Part shown: piece by piece, positions 1-8,705 of the stretch
How the letters are laid out: each line of letters starts with the position of its first letter
Numbering within the stretch: position 1 is the first letter of the stretch
DNA from: Cognaticolwellia sediminilitoris
GTDB taxonomy: Bacteria > Pseudomonadota > Gammaproteobacteria > Enterobacterales > Alteromonadaceae
Assembly: GCA_002104535.1 (NCBI GenBank)
Contig: NBOG01000011.1
Coordinates: 81,919 to 145,918, forward strand
Length of the DNA: 64,000 nt
Direction: 5' to 3'
Notes under the pieces: model-generated
What the model was told of the DNA's origin: nothing
Databases searched by the model: none
What the model saw: only the letters and a program-made list of their open reading frames with translations
Position numbers and translations under genes: made by a program

Positions 1-2
1 AG

Positions 3-1112
3 CATACCAATATAAGGTAACATGAAAATTACGGCACTAAAGGCAAATAGCGCCCAGAATAGATCTTCATTGCTACCGGCTAGAAAACCGTAAAGTATAA
101 TGGTTAAGGTACTGACCAAACCCATCATAATGCTTGCCCCTACAGGAGTGCCGGTTGTTTTACTCTCTTTACCAAATATGGCAGGTAATTCACCCATTTT
201 AGCAGCTTCTGCTGCCGCACGATTACAACCAAGTGCCCAAGTTACCCCGTTCGAGAAAAAGGTAAATAATGCTGCAATACCTAAGGTCATCGCAAAGGTT
301 TGACCGGCGACACTTTCACCAAATAAAAGATATAAGGTGTCCATTAGTCCTTCGACTAAGTTGATATCTTGTGCTGGAATTGCCGCTAGCATAGCAATAG
401 TGCCTAAAATGTATAAAACGATAATAATAGTCGCTGAAATAAGTACGGCTTTTGGCATATCACGCGCAGGGTCTTTCATTTCTTTACTACTTGCACTAAC
501 GAGTTCGAAACCTAACATGCCGTAAATAATGGCTGGAATATATTGAAAACTTGCGCTCCAATCAGGTTTTAAAGCGGCTAATGAAAACTCATTCGCCATA
601 CCATGTTCTCCAACATAATTAAAAGCGCCGATAATTAAGGCGATAAAAATTAATATTTTAAAAATAGCGCCAGTATCAGGGACAAAGCGTCCGATATCTA
701 AACTGACAATATTAACTGCAACAGTTATCCACGTTAACGTTAAACCTATGGCTATTTGCCCCAGGAGACTTAAATCTGGAATAAACATTTGTTTGAATAT
801 ACCAGCAAATAAAATACCAATAGCAGGTATCCAAACAGCGGTGTTTATCCAATAACTCCATGACGCTCTTGCTGCCCATCTATTACCAAAGGCTGTTTTT
901 ACCCAAGCATAAATACCACCTTGCTCTGGGTATGAACATGACATTTCTGCACTGATCAAAGCAAACGGGATAAAAAAGACCACACCGAGAAACAACCACC
1001 AGAACACGCTAGAAACACCTATAGAGGCAGCTGACGCTAACGTGTCTAATAAAAGAATGGCGGAAACGGTAAAAAGCACCAGATCTTTTTTACCTAATAT
1101 TTTTTCTGTCAT
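3..1112 (-). CDS. APC-family amino acid/polyamine permease (3' end beyond window)
   Basis: Inner-membrane secondary transporter of the amino acid-polyamine-organocation superfamily. It reads leftward from an ATG at 1112-1110 and stays open to the window edge, giving 370 codons of an expected total near 450-500. The N-terminus reads MTEKILGKKDLVLFTVSAIL, then come strongly hydrophobic segments and the conserved APC-type stretch with E-M-S-x-x-Y-P-E-Q-G-G-I-Y-x-W-V in the second helix region. It is divergent from a TonB receptor, and two palindromic operator-like sites lie in the shared upstream region. Its place in a gamma-glutamyl-amine catabolic island suggests it imports the amine or the amino acid that is degraded. 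The substrate cannot be read from sequence; a GadC-like or PuuP-like role is inference. Confidence 0.85.
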   Translation of the reverse strand, partial: MTEKILGKKDLVLFTVSAILLLDTLASAASIGVSSVFWWLFLGVVFFIPFALISAEMSCSYPEQGGIYAWVKTAFGNRWAARASWSYWINTAVWIPAIGILFAGIFKQMFIPDLSLLGQIAIGLTLTWITVAVNIVSLDIGRFVPDTGAIFKILIFIALIIGAFNYVGEHGMANEFSLAALKPDWSASFQYIPAIIYGMLGFELVSASSKEMKDPARDMPKAVLISATIIIVLYILGTIAMLAAIPAQDINLVEGLMDTLYLLFGESVAGQTFAMTLGIAALFTFFSNGVTWALGCNRAAAEAAKMGELPAIFGKESKTTGTPVGASIMMGLVSTLTIILYGFLAGSNEDLFWALFAFSAVIFMLPYIGM

Positions 1113-1262
1113 GAATAATTCTCTTTCCTGTATAGCTTAATAGGCGTTTATTTAGAATGCTGCTTATACTGATTGTACACACCACAAACTAATAGCCGAT
1201 TAACTTTTTATGGTTTTATTTTTTTGGGCATTCAGTGTTGCATAAAATAATGCTGATTAAGT

Positions 1263-1278
1263 TACCCCTAAAGGGGAG
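1263..1278. promoter_or_regulatory. Operator-like palindrome, site 1
   Basis: TACCCCT-AA-AGGGGAG: two heptamers in inverted orientation around two bases. The left heptamer fits the NarL-type TACYYMT pattern, and GerE/LuxR DNA-binding domains share that fold. The same motif recurs at 1348, 8632 and 8706, only in divergent promoter regions of this catabolic island. Assignment to the LuxR protein encoded at 5324-6142 is inference. Confidence 0.6.
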
Positions 1279-1347
1279 TATTCTTAATCGCAGATCTTAT
1301 TTTTACTGTATAGCACTTTCGTTAGTTTATAACGTTATATGCCACCT

Positions 1348-1363
1348 AACCCCTATAGGGGTA
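1348..1363. promoter_or_regulatory. Operator-like palindrome, site 2
   Basis: AACCCCT-AT-AGGGGTA, the best-matched inverted pair of the set; the core CCCCT-AT-AGGGG is perfect. It lies about 145 bases before the TonB receptor start, in the region shared with the divergent permease. Confidence 0.6.
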
Positions 1364-1506
1364 TGTTCTGAAATAGGTAAATTATTTAATCTACCTAAGA
1401 ACACATAATAAAAGCAAAAATTATAACTATATAAAACACAGTGTCGCACGGTAGTAATGTGCTGTTGCAGTGACTAACTAAAACTCAAATACAAATAGGT
1501 CTAACT

Positions 1507-3795
1507 ATGAATCAAAATTCTAAGCTCATAGCAAATAAGTTATTTAAGTTATCGCCATTGTTTATCGCATTAAGCGTTAATACTGCGGTAGCGGGCGAAA
1601 TAGAAGTTATCGAAGTTAAAGTTCAAAAACGTACTCAGTCCGTTCAAGATGTACCTGTAGCAGTATCGGCCTTTAATGGCGACATGATGGATCAGTTACG
1701 TATTGAAGATGTACGTGGCTTGGTTGATTTAACACCAGGCTTCAGTGGTAAAACTGAAGATAGCTTTATCGATGCGCTTTCTATTCGAGGTATCGGCACG
1801 AATGATTTTGGTATTGGTGGTGATCCTTCGGTTGCTATTTTTACTGATGGCTTATGGGCTGGTCGTAACGGTGGCGTACAAATGTCATTTTATGATATGG
1901 AACGTGCTGAAGTTGTAAAAGGTCCACAAGGGACATTATTTGGCCGTAACGCTATCGCTGGCGGTATTAACATTACTACTAATAAACCTATTTCGGACTT
2001 TGAAGCAAAAGTTGGCGTAACCATTGCCCAATTTGATACCCAAGAAATTACCGGTATGGTAAACATTCCGTTAACTGACAACTGGTATTTCCGCGCCGCG
2101 GGTAACTTTTCAACTAAAGGTGCTTGGTTAGAAAATGAAGGCGGTGGTGGTGATCTTGGTGGCGGCGAAATTAGCTCTACGCGTTTATCACTTCGTTATG
2201 AAGGTGATGATGTTGATGCAGTATTTCGCGCAACATACGAAGATAGAGATCAAGACCCGTCAATATACTGGACTGAAGGAAGTGGAGTACCTGAAGACAA
2301 AGTTAACATTGATTGGGGTAAGGGCAAAGGTCATGACCGTGGTGAGATCCTTGCACTACAAGCAAACGTAGAATTCACCTTATCTGATGAGTACTTGTTA
2401 ACCTCTATTACAGGTTATAAAACTTACGATTTTGATTATTTAGAAGATTATGATGGTCAAGCTGATTTGATTAACAACTATGGTCAAGACCAAACCGTTG
2501 ATTATGCTAGCCAAGAGCTACGATTAAACTATCAAGGTGATGGTTCTGTTAATTGGTTTGTTGGCATAAGTGCCTATAAAGAGGATGTCGACGCTACTTT
2601 CATTAACTCTTATAGCGAAGATGATTTATGTCGTGCGGTATCTATTACAGACGCTGATGATTTTGATGGCCCAGCAGCCGGTTGTGATGATGAGAACTGG
2701 GAAACTTACTGGGAAGATGATATTGACCCAGCAGATATATTAACCAATAAACCAGAAACCAATATTGATATTTTAAAAAATAATGGTTGGTCTGTTTACG
2801 GTGACATTACTTGGGAAGCGACTGAAAAACTTGATCTAACTGTTGGCGGCCGTTACACCAGTGACACCAAAGATATGAGCATTAAAGTGCTAGATTCAGG
2901 TGGCGCATTAGGCAATACCTTTGTATTCGAATGGTACACTGAAGATTTTGTACAAGCAAAAGATACTTGGACCGATTTTACTCCGCGTATTGCGGGTGTA
3001 TACCAGCTAAATGACGAAATTAACATTTATGCGAATGCAGCCAAAGGTTATAAATCAGGTGGTTTTTCTACTTTCGGTATTCAACATGACGATTCGCAAG
3101 AATATGGCGGCCCATTAGCGGCTGGCAGCAAGCCACTTGCCTTTGAACCTGAAACAACAACAAGCTATGAAATTGGCGCGAAAATGATGTTGTTAGAAAA
3201 GTCTATGCAACTAAATCTTGCTTACTTCACTTACGATTACCAAGACCTACAAATGATCATATTTGAAGGTGGTTCACAATTAGTGAAAAATGTTGGTGAA
3301 GCTCAAAACCACGGTATTGAAGCTGATGTTCGTTGGACACCTACTGACAACTGGGACTTAAGATTAGCTGGCGCCTGGATGGACAGTGAAATTACTCAAG
3401 AAATTGAAGAAGGTGACGGTACTTTAGGTAATAGCTTACCTATGGCACCTGAATTGAGTGGTTCAATGGTTGCAACGTACTTCCATTATATGGATGAAGG
3501 TATTGTAACTTTAATTGCTAAATGGGTTTACCAAAGTGAAATTTACGGCGGTCCGGGTAATTATGAAACAGCTAAAGTAGACAGCTGGAATGAACTAGGT
3601 TTACGTGCAATGTACGAAAGCAATGATGAATGGACTGTAAGTCTTTACATCGACAACGTGACCAATGCTGAATACTTTGAACGTGGCTGGGAAAATGCAG
3701 ATGCAGACAACACTTATGGTTTTGGTTTACTTAATTCAAAAGTATGGCCAGCTAAACCAAGAACGGTTGGTGTTAGCTTCGATATGAGTTTTTAA
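1507..3795 (+). CDS. TonB-dependent outer-membrane receptor
   Basis: Outer-membrane gated channel for active uptake driven by the TonB-ExbB-ExbD system. The 762 residues begin with a signal peptide (about residues 1-29, ending ...NTAVAG). A TonB-box-like E-V-I-E-V-K-V and a plug domain follow (V-P-V-A-V-S, then V-V-K-G-P-Q-G-T-L-F-G-R-N near residue 140). The beta barrel ends in the usual aromatic residue (S-F-D-M-S-F). A Shine-Dalgarno AGGT precedes the ATG. It is divergent from the APC permease and followed on the same strand by the PuuA-like synthetase, with a hairpin between them. The neighbours suggest it imports an amine-containing compound too large or too scarce for porins. It resembles the IroN/FecA-like 'OM receptor' type common in marine Alteromonadales; the ligand is unknown. 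Confidence 0.92.
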   Translation: MNQNSKLIANKLFKLSPLFIALSVNTAVAGEIEVIEVKVQKRTQSVQDVPVAVSAFNGDMMDQLRIEDVRGLVDLTPGFSGKTEDSFIDALSIRGIGTNDFGIGGDPSVAIFTDGLWAGRNGGVQMSFYDMERAEVVKGPQGTLFGRNAIAGGINITTNKPISDFEAKVGVTIAQFDTQEITGMVNIPLTDNWYFRAAGNFSTKGAWLENEGGGGDLGGGEISSTRLSLRYEGDDVDAVFRATYEDRDQDPSIYWTEGSGVPEDKVNIDWGKGKGHDRGEILALQANVEFTLSDEYLLTSITGYKTYDFDYLEDYDGQADLINNYGQDQTVDYASQELRLNYQGDGSVNWFVGISAYKEDVDATFINSYSEDDLCRAVSITDADDFDGPAAGCDDENWETYWEDDIDPADILTNKPETNIDILKNNGWSVYGDITWEATEKLDLTVGGRYTSDTKDMSIKVLDSGGALGNTFVFEWYTEDFVQAKDTWTDFTPRIAGVYQLNDEINIYANAAKGYKSGGFSTFGIQHDDSQEYGGPLAAGSKPLAFEPETTTSYEIGAKMMLLEKSMQLNLAYFTYDYQDLQMIIFEGGSQLVKNVGEAQNHGIEADVRWTPTDNWDLRLAGAWMDSEITQEIEEGDGTLGNSLPMAPELSGSMVATYFHYMDEGIVTLIAKWVYQSEIYGGPGNYETAKVDSWNELGLRAMYESNDEWTVSLYIDNVTNAEYFERGWENADADNTYGFGLLNSKVWPAKPRTVGVSFDMSF

Positions 3796-3819
3796 GTCCC
3801 CTTAGTTTCTCCTTTTTAT

Positions 3820-3839
3820 CCCTAGGGTTCGCCCTAGGG
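3820..3839 (+). terminator. Hairpin between TonB receptor and PuuA-like gene
   Basis: Perfect 8-bp stem CCCTAGGG around a TTCG tetraloop. The following bases (GCTATTTTCTAGG) give only a weak U tract. It could be a partial terminator that lowers synthetase expression relative to the receptor, or an mRNA-stabilising structure. Confidence 0.55.
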
Positions 3840-3889
3840 GCTATTTTCTAGGTTAAATTTACTTTAACCCTTATTTTACAGAGATAATT

Positions 3890-5236
3890 ATGTCTTTAAG
3901 CAATATTGAAATTTTAAATAAATTTCTAAAAGACCACCCTGAAATTGAAGTTTTTGAAGTTATGTTACCGGATATTAACGGTAAACTTAGAGGTAAATGG
4001 ATTGAAAGAAATAATATTTCTAAAGTTTTTGAAGGTGGCCTCAAATTACCGTTAACTGCCATTGCCTTTGATGTTTGGGGAAGAGACCCTGACAGCTGGG
4101 TATATCAAAGCGGTGACGAAGATGGTGTTTGTATTGCTGATATACGCACGTTAACAACAGTGCCTTGGCTAAAAAGACCTACTGCACAAATTATGATGTC
4201 GCTAAATGATTTTGATGGCGTTCCATGCCAATATGATGTTCGAAACATACTGCAAAAAATCATGACACGTTTTGATAAGCTTGGCTTAACCGCAATGCCA
4301 GCTTTTGAAATGGAGTTTAGTCTATTTGAACAGCACAATGACGAAAAAGGTCAGCCAGTTCATAGTCAAAAAAGTTCATCGGGTATCGATGCAGGACAAA
4401 CCTATGGTTTAGAGTGTATGCAAGATATGAGTGAGTTTATGCACGGTGTTCGTGATGCATCTAAAGCGCAAAAATTACCTATTGATACTTTAATTACCGA
4501 AGCTGCACCTTCTCAATATGAAATTAATTTATATCACCAACCAGATGCCTTAGTTGCCTCTGATCAAGCACTGATGCTGCAAAGAACCATTAAAGGTGTT
4601 GCTAAGCAATTAGACTTACGTGCTTCGTTTATGGCTAAACCATTTGCAGACCTCGCAGGTAACGGTATGCACATGCATTGTAGTTTACTCGATAAAGACG
4701 GAAATAACGCTTTCAATAACGATACCGATGAAGGCAATGACTTGCTTCGTCATGCTATTGCAGGCTGTTTAGCGACCTTAAACGATTGTATGTTAATTTT
4801 TGCGCCACATTTAAATTCATATCGCCGATTTACTGAAGGTTCTCACGTACCTATGACGGCAACTTGGGGTTATGAAAACCGTACTGTAGCTTTAAGAGTT
4901 CCTGCAGGTAGCCATAAAGCGATGCGTATCGAGCATAGAGTTGCTGGTGCGGACGCTAACCCTTACTTAGTGTCTACGGCCATTATCGCAGGCATGCTAT
5001 ACGGTATTGAAAATAAACTTGCTGCACCTGAAGCGATTACAGGCAATGCTTATACTCAAATGCCGGCTAGTTTACCAAATACGTGGTTGAAATCGATTGA
5101 GCACTTTAAGCAATCAAGCTTTATTGCTGAATATTTTGGTGAAGAGTTTCAACGAGTATTTACCGCAACAAAAGAGCAAGAATTAGCTGTATTTAATAAG
5201 CAGATGACTACGCTTGAATATGAAACTTATTTATAA
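3890..5236 (+). CDS. puuA: Glutamine synthetase-family gamma-glutamyl-amine synthetase (PuuA-like)
   Basis: Probably joins the gamma-carboxyl of glutamate to a primary amine at the cost of ATP, the first step of gamma-glutamylated polyamine breakdown. The 448 residues match the length of PuuA-type proteins. Visible marks are the N-terminal P-D-I-N-G-K-L-R-G-K, the metal-binding E-M-E-F-S-L-F near residue 143, F-A-D-L-A-G-N-G-M-H-M-H near 256-267 and the ATP-site N-R-T-V-A-L-R-V-P region near 335. The N-terminal domain and spacing are those of GlnT/PuuA-like enzymes, not biosynthetic GlnA, and I see no adenylylation-site tyrosine context. It lies with a PuuD-like hydrolase and an aldehyde dehydrogenase, which supports the role. 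The amine (putrescine, another diamine or a monoamine) is not determined. Confidence 0.85.
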   Translation: MSLSNIEILNKFLKDHPEIEVFEVMLPDINGKLRGKWIERNNISKVFEGGLKLPLTAIAFDVWGRDPDSWVYQSGDEDGVCIADIRTLTTVPWLKRPTAQIMMSLNDFDGVPCQYDVRNILQKIMTRFDKLGLTAMPAFEMEFSLFEQHNDEKGQPVHSQKSSSGIDAGQTYGLECMQDMSEFMHGVRDASKAQKLPIDTLITEAAPSQYEINLYHQPDALVASDQALMLQRTIKGVAKQLDLRASFMAKPFADLAGNGMHMHCSLLDKDGNNAFNNDTDEGNDLLRHAIAGCLATLNDCMLIFAPHLNSYRRFTEGSHVPMTATWGYENRTVALRVPAGSHKAMRIEHRVAGADANPYLVSTAIIAGMLYGIENKLAAPEAITGNAYTQMPASLPNTWLKSIEHFKQSSFIAEYFGEEFQRVFTATKEQELAVFNKQMTTLEYETYL

Positions 5237-5240
5237 ATAA

Positions 5241-5271
5241 AAAATGTCGCTATATTTTATAGCGACATTTT
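5241..5271. terminator. Bidirectional terminator between puuA-like and luxR-like genes
   Basis: A 13-bp stem (AAAATGTCGCTAT / ATAGCGACATTTT) with a short loop lies between two convergent genes and has T-rich tails on both strands. Confidence 0.85.
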
Positions 5272-5323
5272 ATTGTTAGTTTAGATATTGATAGCAGAAT
5301 CGAGCCGCTATCTATTTTTATCG

Positions 5324-6142
5324 TTACATATAATTAGAAAGCGGATCACCCTCCATATACTCTTCAACACTCATTAGTGAATCAATAAATAAGTAAAACA
5401 ATTCGGACTGTGAATTAATATCAAGCTTGGCATAAGCATGTTTACGGTGAAGTTTTACGGTTTCAACAACGATATTTAATTCTTCAGAAACGGTTTTTGT
5501 GGTGTAGCCATGCAAGATCAAATGCACTACTTGTTTTTCTCGTTGAGTTAAAACAGAAGCGCCAAAATGATCTAAAGCATGTTGCATTCTTGCTCTGATA
5601 TTTGGACTTTGATCTTCTGTCGCCGCTTGGCTCCAGTGTTGTTGACATATTTTTTCAATTAGCGGAGTTATATCTTTAAGCAGGGTTAATTCTTTTTTAG
5701 AGAAGTTTTTCAATTCACCTGTTCGGCCGACCGATATGTTAAGAAAGTCATTATTTGGCAGTGAAATAAGGTAACCACACTCATCTTTTAAGCCTGAGTT
5801 AGAGTACCACGTTCGATAGTACTCAGTTTGTTTAAAGCCGGCGGGAGTAATGGCCTTAAAATGAACGAATCCTCGTTGCTGTTTTTGGGTAGCCACAAGG
5901 TAAAAAGGGTCGATTAAAAAGGCGCCCTTAACGAACAGGTCGATATTTTTACTACCACCTTTCTTTGGGTCATCAAAATATTCTAGTTTCGGTAAAGCAG
6001 AATGACGAAAAAGTATGATCGTAACATCGTTGCTTTCAACGAGTAGTTTTAATCCTGAAGCGAGTTTTTCGGGTAAACTTGAATCTGATAAATCATCAAT
6101 CCAATTTGCTGTAATTTCAGCTATTTGCGCAATATTAGACAT
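5324..6142 (-). CDS. LuxR/GerE-type transcriptional regulator
   Basis: DNA-binding regulator of 272 residues. The C-terminal helix-turn-helix (about residues 198-255) shows the family signature L-T-x-R-E-K-Q-V-V-x-L-I-L-x-G-Y-T-T-K-x-V, then L-N-I-V-V-E-T-V-K-L-H-R. The N-terminal 180 residues look like a GAF/PAS-type sensing domain (G-F-V-H-F-K...Y-Y-R-T-W-Y...L-I-S-L-P). No receiver aspartate pattern and no acyl-homoserine-lactone motif is evident, so it is probably a metabolite-sensing solo regulator. It sits in the middle of the amine catabolic island and is the obvious candidate for binding the four 7-2-7 palindromes at the divergent promoters; that link is inference. No such site is seen in front of its own gene. 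The start is the ATG at 6142; its Shine-Dalgarno is weak. Confidence 0.85.
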   Translation of the reverse strand: MSNIAQIAEITANWIDDLSDSSLPEKLASGLKLLVESNDVTIILFRHSALPKLEYFDDPKKGGSKNIDLFVKGAFLIDPFYLVATQKQQRGFVHFKAITPAGFKQTEYYRTWYSNSGLKDECGYLISLPNNDFLNISVGRTGELKNFSKKELTLLKDITPLIEKICQQHWSQAATEDQSPNIRARMQHALDHFGASVLTQREKQVVHLILHGYTTKTVSEELNIVVETVKLHRKHAYAKLDINSQSELFYLFIDSLMSVEEYMEGDPLSNYM

Positions 6143-6378
6143 TTGTTTTCAACACATTTATTCGATACCTTACTATAAATACTATTGTTGTGATTACAAG
6201 AGCAGCACTAATATTTAAGGTATATTTTTTTAGTTTTTAGCAGGCGTTAACTTAGTCGTCAACGCTAATGGAAAGGCTTGGCTATTATTTTATAAATTAT
6301 TTACAACGTACACATAAATATCATCAAATATAACTTATTGTTTTTTTAATTAACTATTGAGGGACTTGCGTGTGATGC

Positions 6379-7116
6379 CTAAGCCGTATTGCCACCATCT
6401 ATAGAAATAGTCGTGCCGGTAATTTGGGCAGCAATATCAGATGATAAATAAAAAGCCAGTGCAGCAACCTCTGAAGGCAGGGTAATACGACCGGTTGGAC
6501 TGTCTGAATTATTGCTAATCATTGCTTGGTCATAATCGACTTGTCGCTGAGCAGCTTCAGTTTTCAACATCGGAGTATCAACATCGCCCGGACAAATAGC
6601 ATTTACAGTCACACCTTGTCCAGCATGATCAAGTGCCATTGCTTTTGTCATTAATACTAAACCACCTTTACTGGCACAATAGGCTAAGGCATCTTTTCCG
6701 CCCATTAGCCCCCAGTCAGATGCAACATTAATGATTGAGCCTTTACTTTTAATTAGTGCAGGCAGTGCGGCTCTGCTAAGGTAAAAAGGTGCTGACAGAT
6801 TGGTCGCTATCGAGTCATGCCACTGTTCATCAGTGGTGTTATTAGCGTTATATCGGTAAATAATGCCAGCATTATTGATTAGTGTATCGATACGGCCAAA
6901 TTCTTTTAGCGCCAGTTTAATAATATCATTACAATTTTTTGAGTTGGTTATATCACCAATCCAAGCTTTGGCATTGGGTTTGTTTTCAATGGCAAGTTGT
7001 GTACGTTTTTCGTCGCGTCCAACTGCAATAACGTTATAATTATTATCAGAATAAGTATTGACTAAAGCCTTACCAATTCCAGAGCTTGCACCTGTAATGA
7101 TCACACATTTTTTCAT
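6379..7116 (-). CDS. Short-chain dehydrogenase/reductase (SDR)
   Basis: Classical NAD(P)-dependent SDR of 245 residues. It shows the cofactor-binding T-G-A-S-S-G-I-G (residues 8-15), N-N-A-G near residue 87, a catalytic serine in I-N-V-A-S, Y-x-x-x-K as Y-C-A-S-K near 150, P-G near 179 and the C-terminal S-I-D-G-G. A Shine-Dalgarno GAGA lies upstream of the ATG. It is on the same strand as the aminotransferase but separated from it by a terminator, so it probably has its own promoter. In the island it could oxidise or reduce an alcohol/carbonyl formed from the amine skeleton; its substrate is not predictable from sequence. Confidence 0.88.
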   Translation of the reverse strand: MKKCVIITGASSGIGKALVNTYSDNNYNVIAVGRDEKRTQLAIENKPNAKAWIGDITNSKNCNDIIKLALKEFGRIDTLINNAGIIYRYNANNTTDEQWHDSIATNLSAPFYLSRAALPALIKSKGSIINVASDWGLMGGKDALAYCASKGGLVLMTKAMALDHAGQGVTVNAICPGDVDTPMLKTEAAQRQVDYDQAMISNNSDSPTGRITLPSEVAALAFYLSSDIAAQITGTTISIDGGNTA

Positions 7117-7186
7117 TATTTATTCTCATTTATGTTTATATTGTTTTTCAGCTCAGTAATACCAATCGGATTATTATGTTGGATAT

Positions 7187-7218
7187 AAAAGGCCAAACTT
7201 AATTCAGTTTGGCCTTTT
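7187..7218 (-). terminator. Terminator after the aminotransferase gene
   Basis: A 12-bp perfect stem (AAAAGGCCAAAC / GTTTGGCCTTTT) with an 8-base loop lies ten bases beyond the aminotransferase stop. The T-rich tail continues on the minus strand. Confidence 0.85.
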
Positions 7219-7227
7219 TGGTAAATT

Positions 7228-8592
7228 CTATACTTTAATACCGTAATGTTTAGCTGTGTAATCTAAAGCGATAGTTAAACGAGTAATAAGTAGGTCAATT
7301 TCTTCCCTTGAACAAACCATAGGCGGTGCAGTGACTATGGCATCACCGACCGAACGTACCATCAAGCCGTGATTAATAGCATGGGTTTTAACCATTGCAC
7401 CACCAGCGCAATCAGGCGCTAAACGCTCTTTAGCAGATTTGTTTTTAGCAATTTCAATTGCTGCAACCATGCCCATGCCACGAACTTCACCAACAATTGG
7501 GTGATCTTCCAAGGTGCGAAGCTGTGCTTGAAAATAAGGCATAATATCTGCAGCTGCGTTTTCTATAACTTTGTCATTCTTTAGAATATCAATAGTTGCA
7601 ATACCTGCAGCACAAGCAGCAGGGTGACCAGAGTAGGTAAAGCCGTGGGTAAATTCGCCGCCGTTAGCCGCTAATACATCAGCAATTTTATCGCTAACCA
7701 TAACGCCGCCTAGTGGTTGGTAACCATTAGTTACTGCTTTTGCGAAGGTCATTAGATCAGGTTCGTAACCGAACGTTTGAGCACCAAACCAGTCACCGGT
7801 GCGGCCAAAACCACAAATAACTTCATCGCTGATCAATAGAATGTCACGTTCTTTACAAATGCGAGAAATTTCAGGCCAGTAAGTTTCTGGTGGCACAATA
7901 ACGCCACCTGCACCTTGAATAGGTTCAGCGATAAAGGCGGCAACATTTTCTTCGCCAATTTCATCAATCTTAGCCGCTAACTCTTGCGCCACTTTAAGGC
8001 CAAATTCGCCCTTATCCATGTCGCCACCTTCAGTAAACCAGTTTGGCTGACCAATGTGTTCTACGTAACTAAGACCGGTGTATTGCTTATGCATACCGTC
8101 AAAACCACCAAGCGACCCAGCAGCAACGGTAGAACCATGGTATGCACCATGACGACTGATGAAAACTTTCTTGTTCGGTTTGCCGAGTAAATCATAGTAA
8201 CGGTGAACCAAACGAATGTTGGTATCGTTGGCTTCTGAACCAGAATTTGTAAAAAATACATGATTAAATTGCGCGGGAGAAATATCGACAAGTGCTTGCG
8301 CCATTTGTACAGAAACATCGGTAGCACATTGGAAAAAGCTATTATAAAAAGGCAGTGTATTTAATTGCTTATTAATTGCTTCATTAATCTTTGGTTGGCT
8401 ATAGCCTAAGTTACAACACCAAAGGCCAGACATACCATCTAGCAGCTGTTTGCCTTCTTCGTTGTATATATAGATGTGTTCAGCTTTTGTATAGATAGCA
8501 GTCTTTGTCGCTTTATATTCTTTAAAGTCAGTAAATGGATGTAAAAAATGTGCTTTATCTAATTTTTGTAATGCTGTAGTGTTTGAATTCAT
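7228..8592 (-). CDS. Class III PLP-dependent aminotransferase (amine:pyruvate type)
   Basis: Transfers an amino group from a primary amine to a keto acid, most likely pyruvate, giving an aldehyde. Visible are G-M-S-G-L-W-C near residue 55, F-F-T-N-S-G-S-E-A-N-D-T (PLP phosphate site), the acceptor-binding region with S-R-x-G-A-Y-H-G-S-T, E-P-I-Q-G-A-G-G, L-L-I-S-D-E-V-I-C-G-F-G-R-T-G and the PLP lysine in T-F-A-K-A-V-T-N-G-Y. It resembles putrescine/beta-alanine:pyruvate transaminases of the SpuC group. An upstream in-frame ATG at 8604 has no spaced ribosome site, but GAGG lies six bases before the ATG at 8592, so I take the latter (454 residues). It is divergent from the PuuD-like gene across two operator-like palindromes. 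It may deaminate the free or the glutamylated amine in place of a PuuB oxidase. Confidence 0.9.
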   Translation of the reverse strand: MNSNTTALQKLDKAHFLHPFTDFKEYKATKTAIYTKAEHIYIYNEEGKQLLDGMSGLWCCNLGYSQPKINEAINKQLNTLPFYNSFFQCATDVSVQMAQALVDISPAQFNHVFFTNSGSEANDTNIRLVHRYYDLLGKPNKKVFISRHGAYHGSTVAAGSLGGFDGMHKQYTGLSYVEHIGQPNWFTEGGDMDKGEFGLKVAQELAAKIDEIGEENVAAFIAEPIQGAGGVIVPPETYWPEISRICKERDILLISDEVICGFGRTGDWFGAQTFGYEPDLMTFAKAVTNGYQPLGGVMVSDKIADVLAANGGEFTHGFTYSGHPAACAAGIATIDILKNDKVIENAAADIMPYFQAQLRTLEDHPIVGEVRGMGMVAAIEIAKNKSAKERLAPDCAGGAMVKTHAINHGLMVRSVGDAIVTAPPMVCSREEIDLLITRLTIALDYTAKHYGIKV

Positions 8593-8631
8593 TTCTGACC
8601 TCATCTCTTTGTATACTATAGGGTAGCGCGA

Positions 8632-8647
8632 CTACTCTAAAGGGTTA
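8632..8647. promoter_or_regulatory. Operator-like palindrome, site 3
   Basis: CTACTCT-AA-AGGGTTA, the 7-2-7 pattern with a weaker left arm, 40 bases before the aminotransferase ATG. A further degenerate copy, GTATACT-AT-AGGGTAG, lies beside it at 8611-8626. Confidence 0.5.
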
Positions 8648-8705
8648 TAGCCGCATTTGTTCTGTTCATGTCTAATAGTTTCACATAAAAACTGCTCTAT
8701 TGGAT

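Larger units (their letters stand above)
1113..1506. other. Divergent promoter region, permease / TonB receptor
   Basis: Gene-free region of about 390 bases between two divergent genes. It holds two inverted repeats of the same type (1263-1278 and 1348-1363), centres about 85 bases apart. Site 1 is flanked by longer outer arms GATTAAG (1255-1261) and CTTAATC (1283-1289). Directly after site 2 lies another imperfect palindrome (1364-1403, TGTTCT..ATAGGTA..TACCT..AGAACA) that could form a leader hairpin for the TonB receptor mRNA. No ORF is supported here. Confidence 0.6.

Noticed and set aside
100..525. Two short plus-strand ORFs at the left edge
   Set aside because: They lie inside the minus-strand APC permease, which has a full family pattern; they are shadows.
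7151..7180. TAATACCAATCGGATTATTATG near the terminator of the aminotransferase, resembling dispersed AATACCAAT elements of Alteromonadales
   Set aside because: Only one copy is convincing in this window, so it cannot be called a repeat here.
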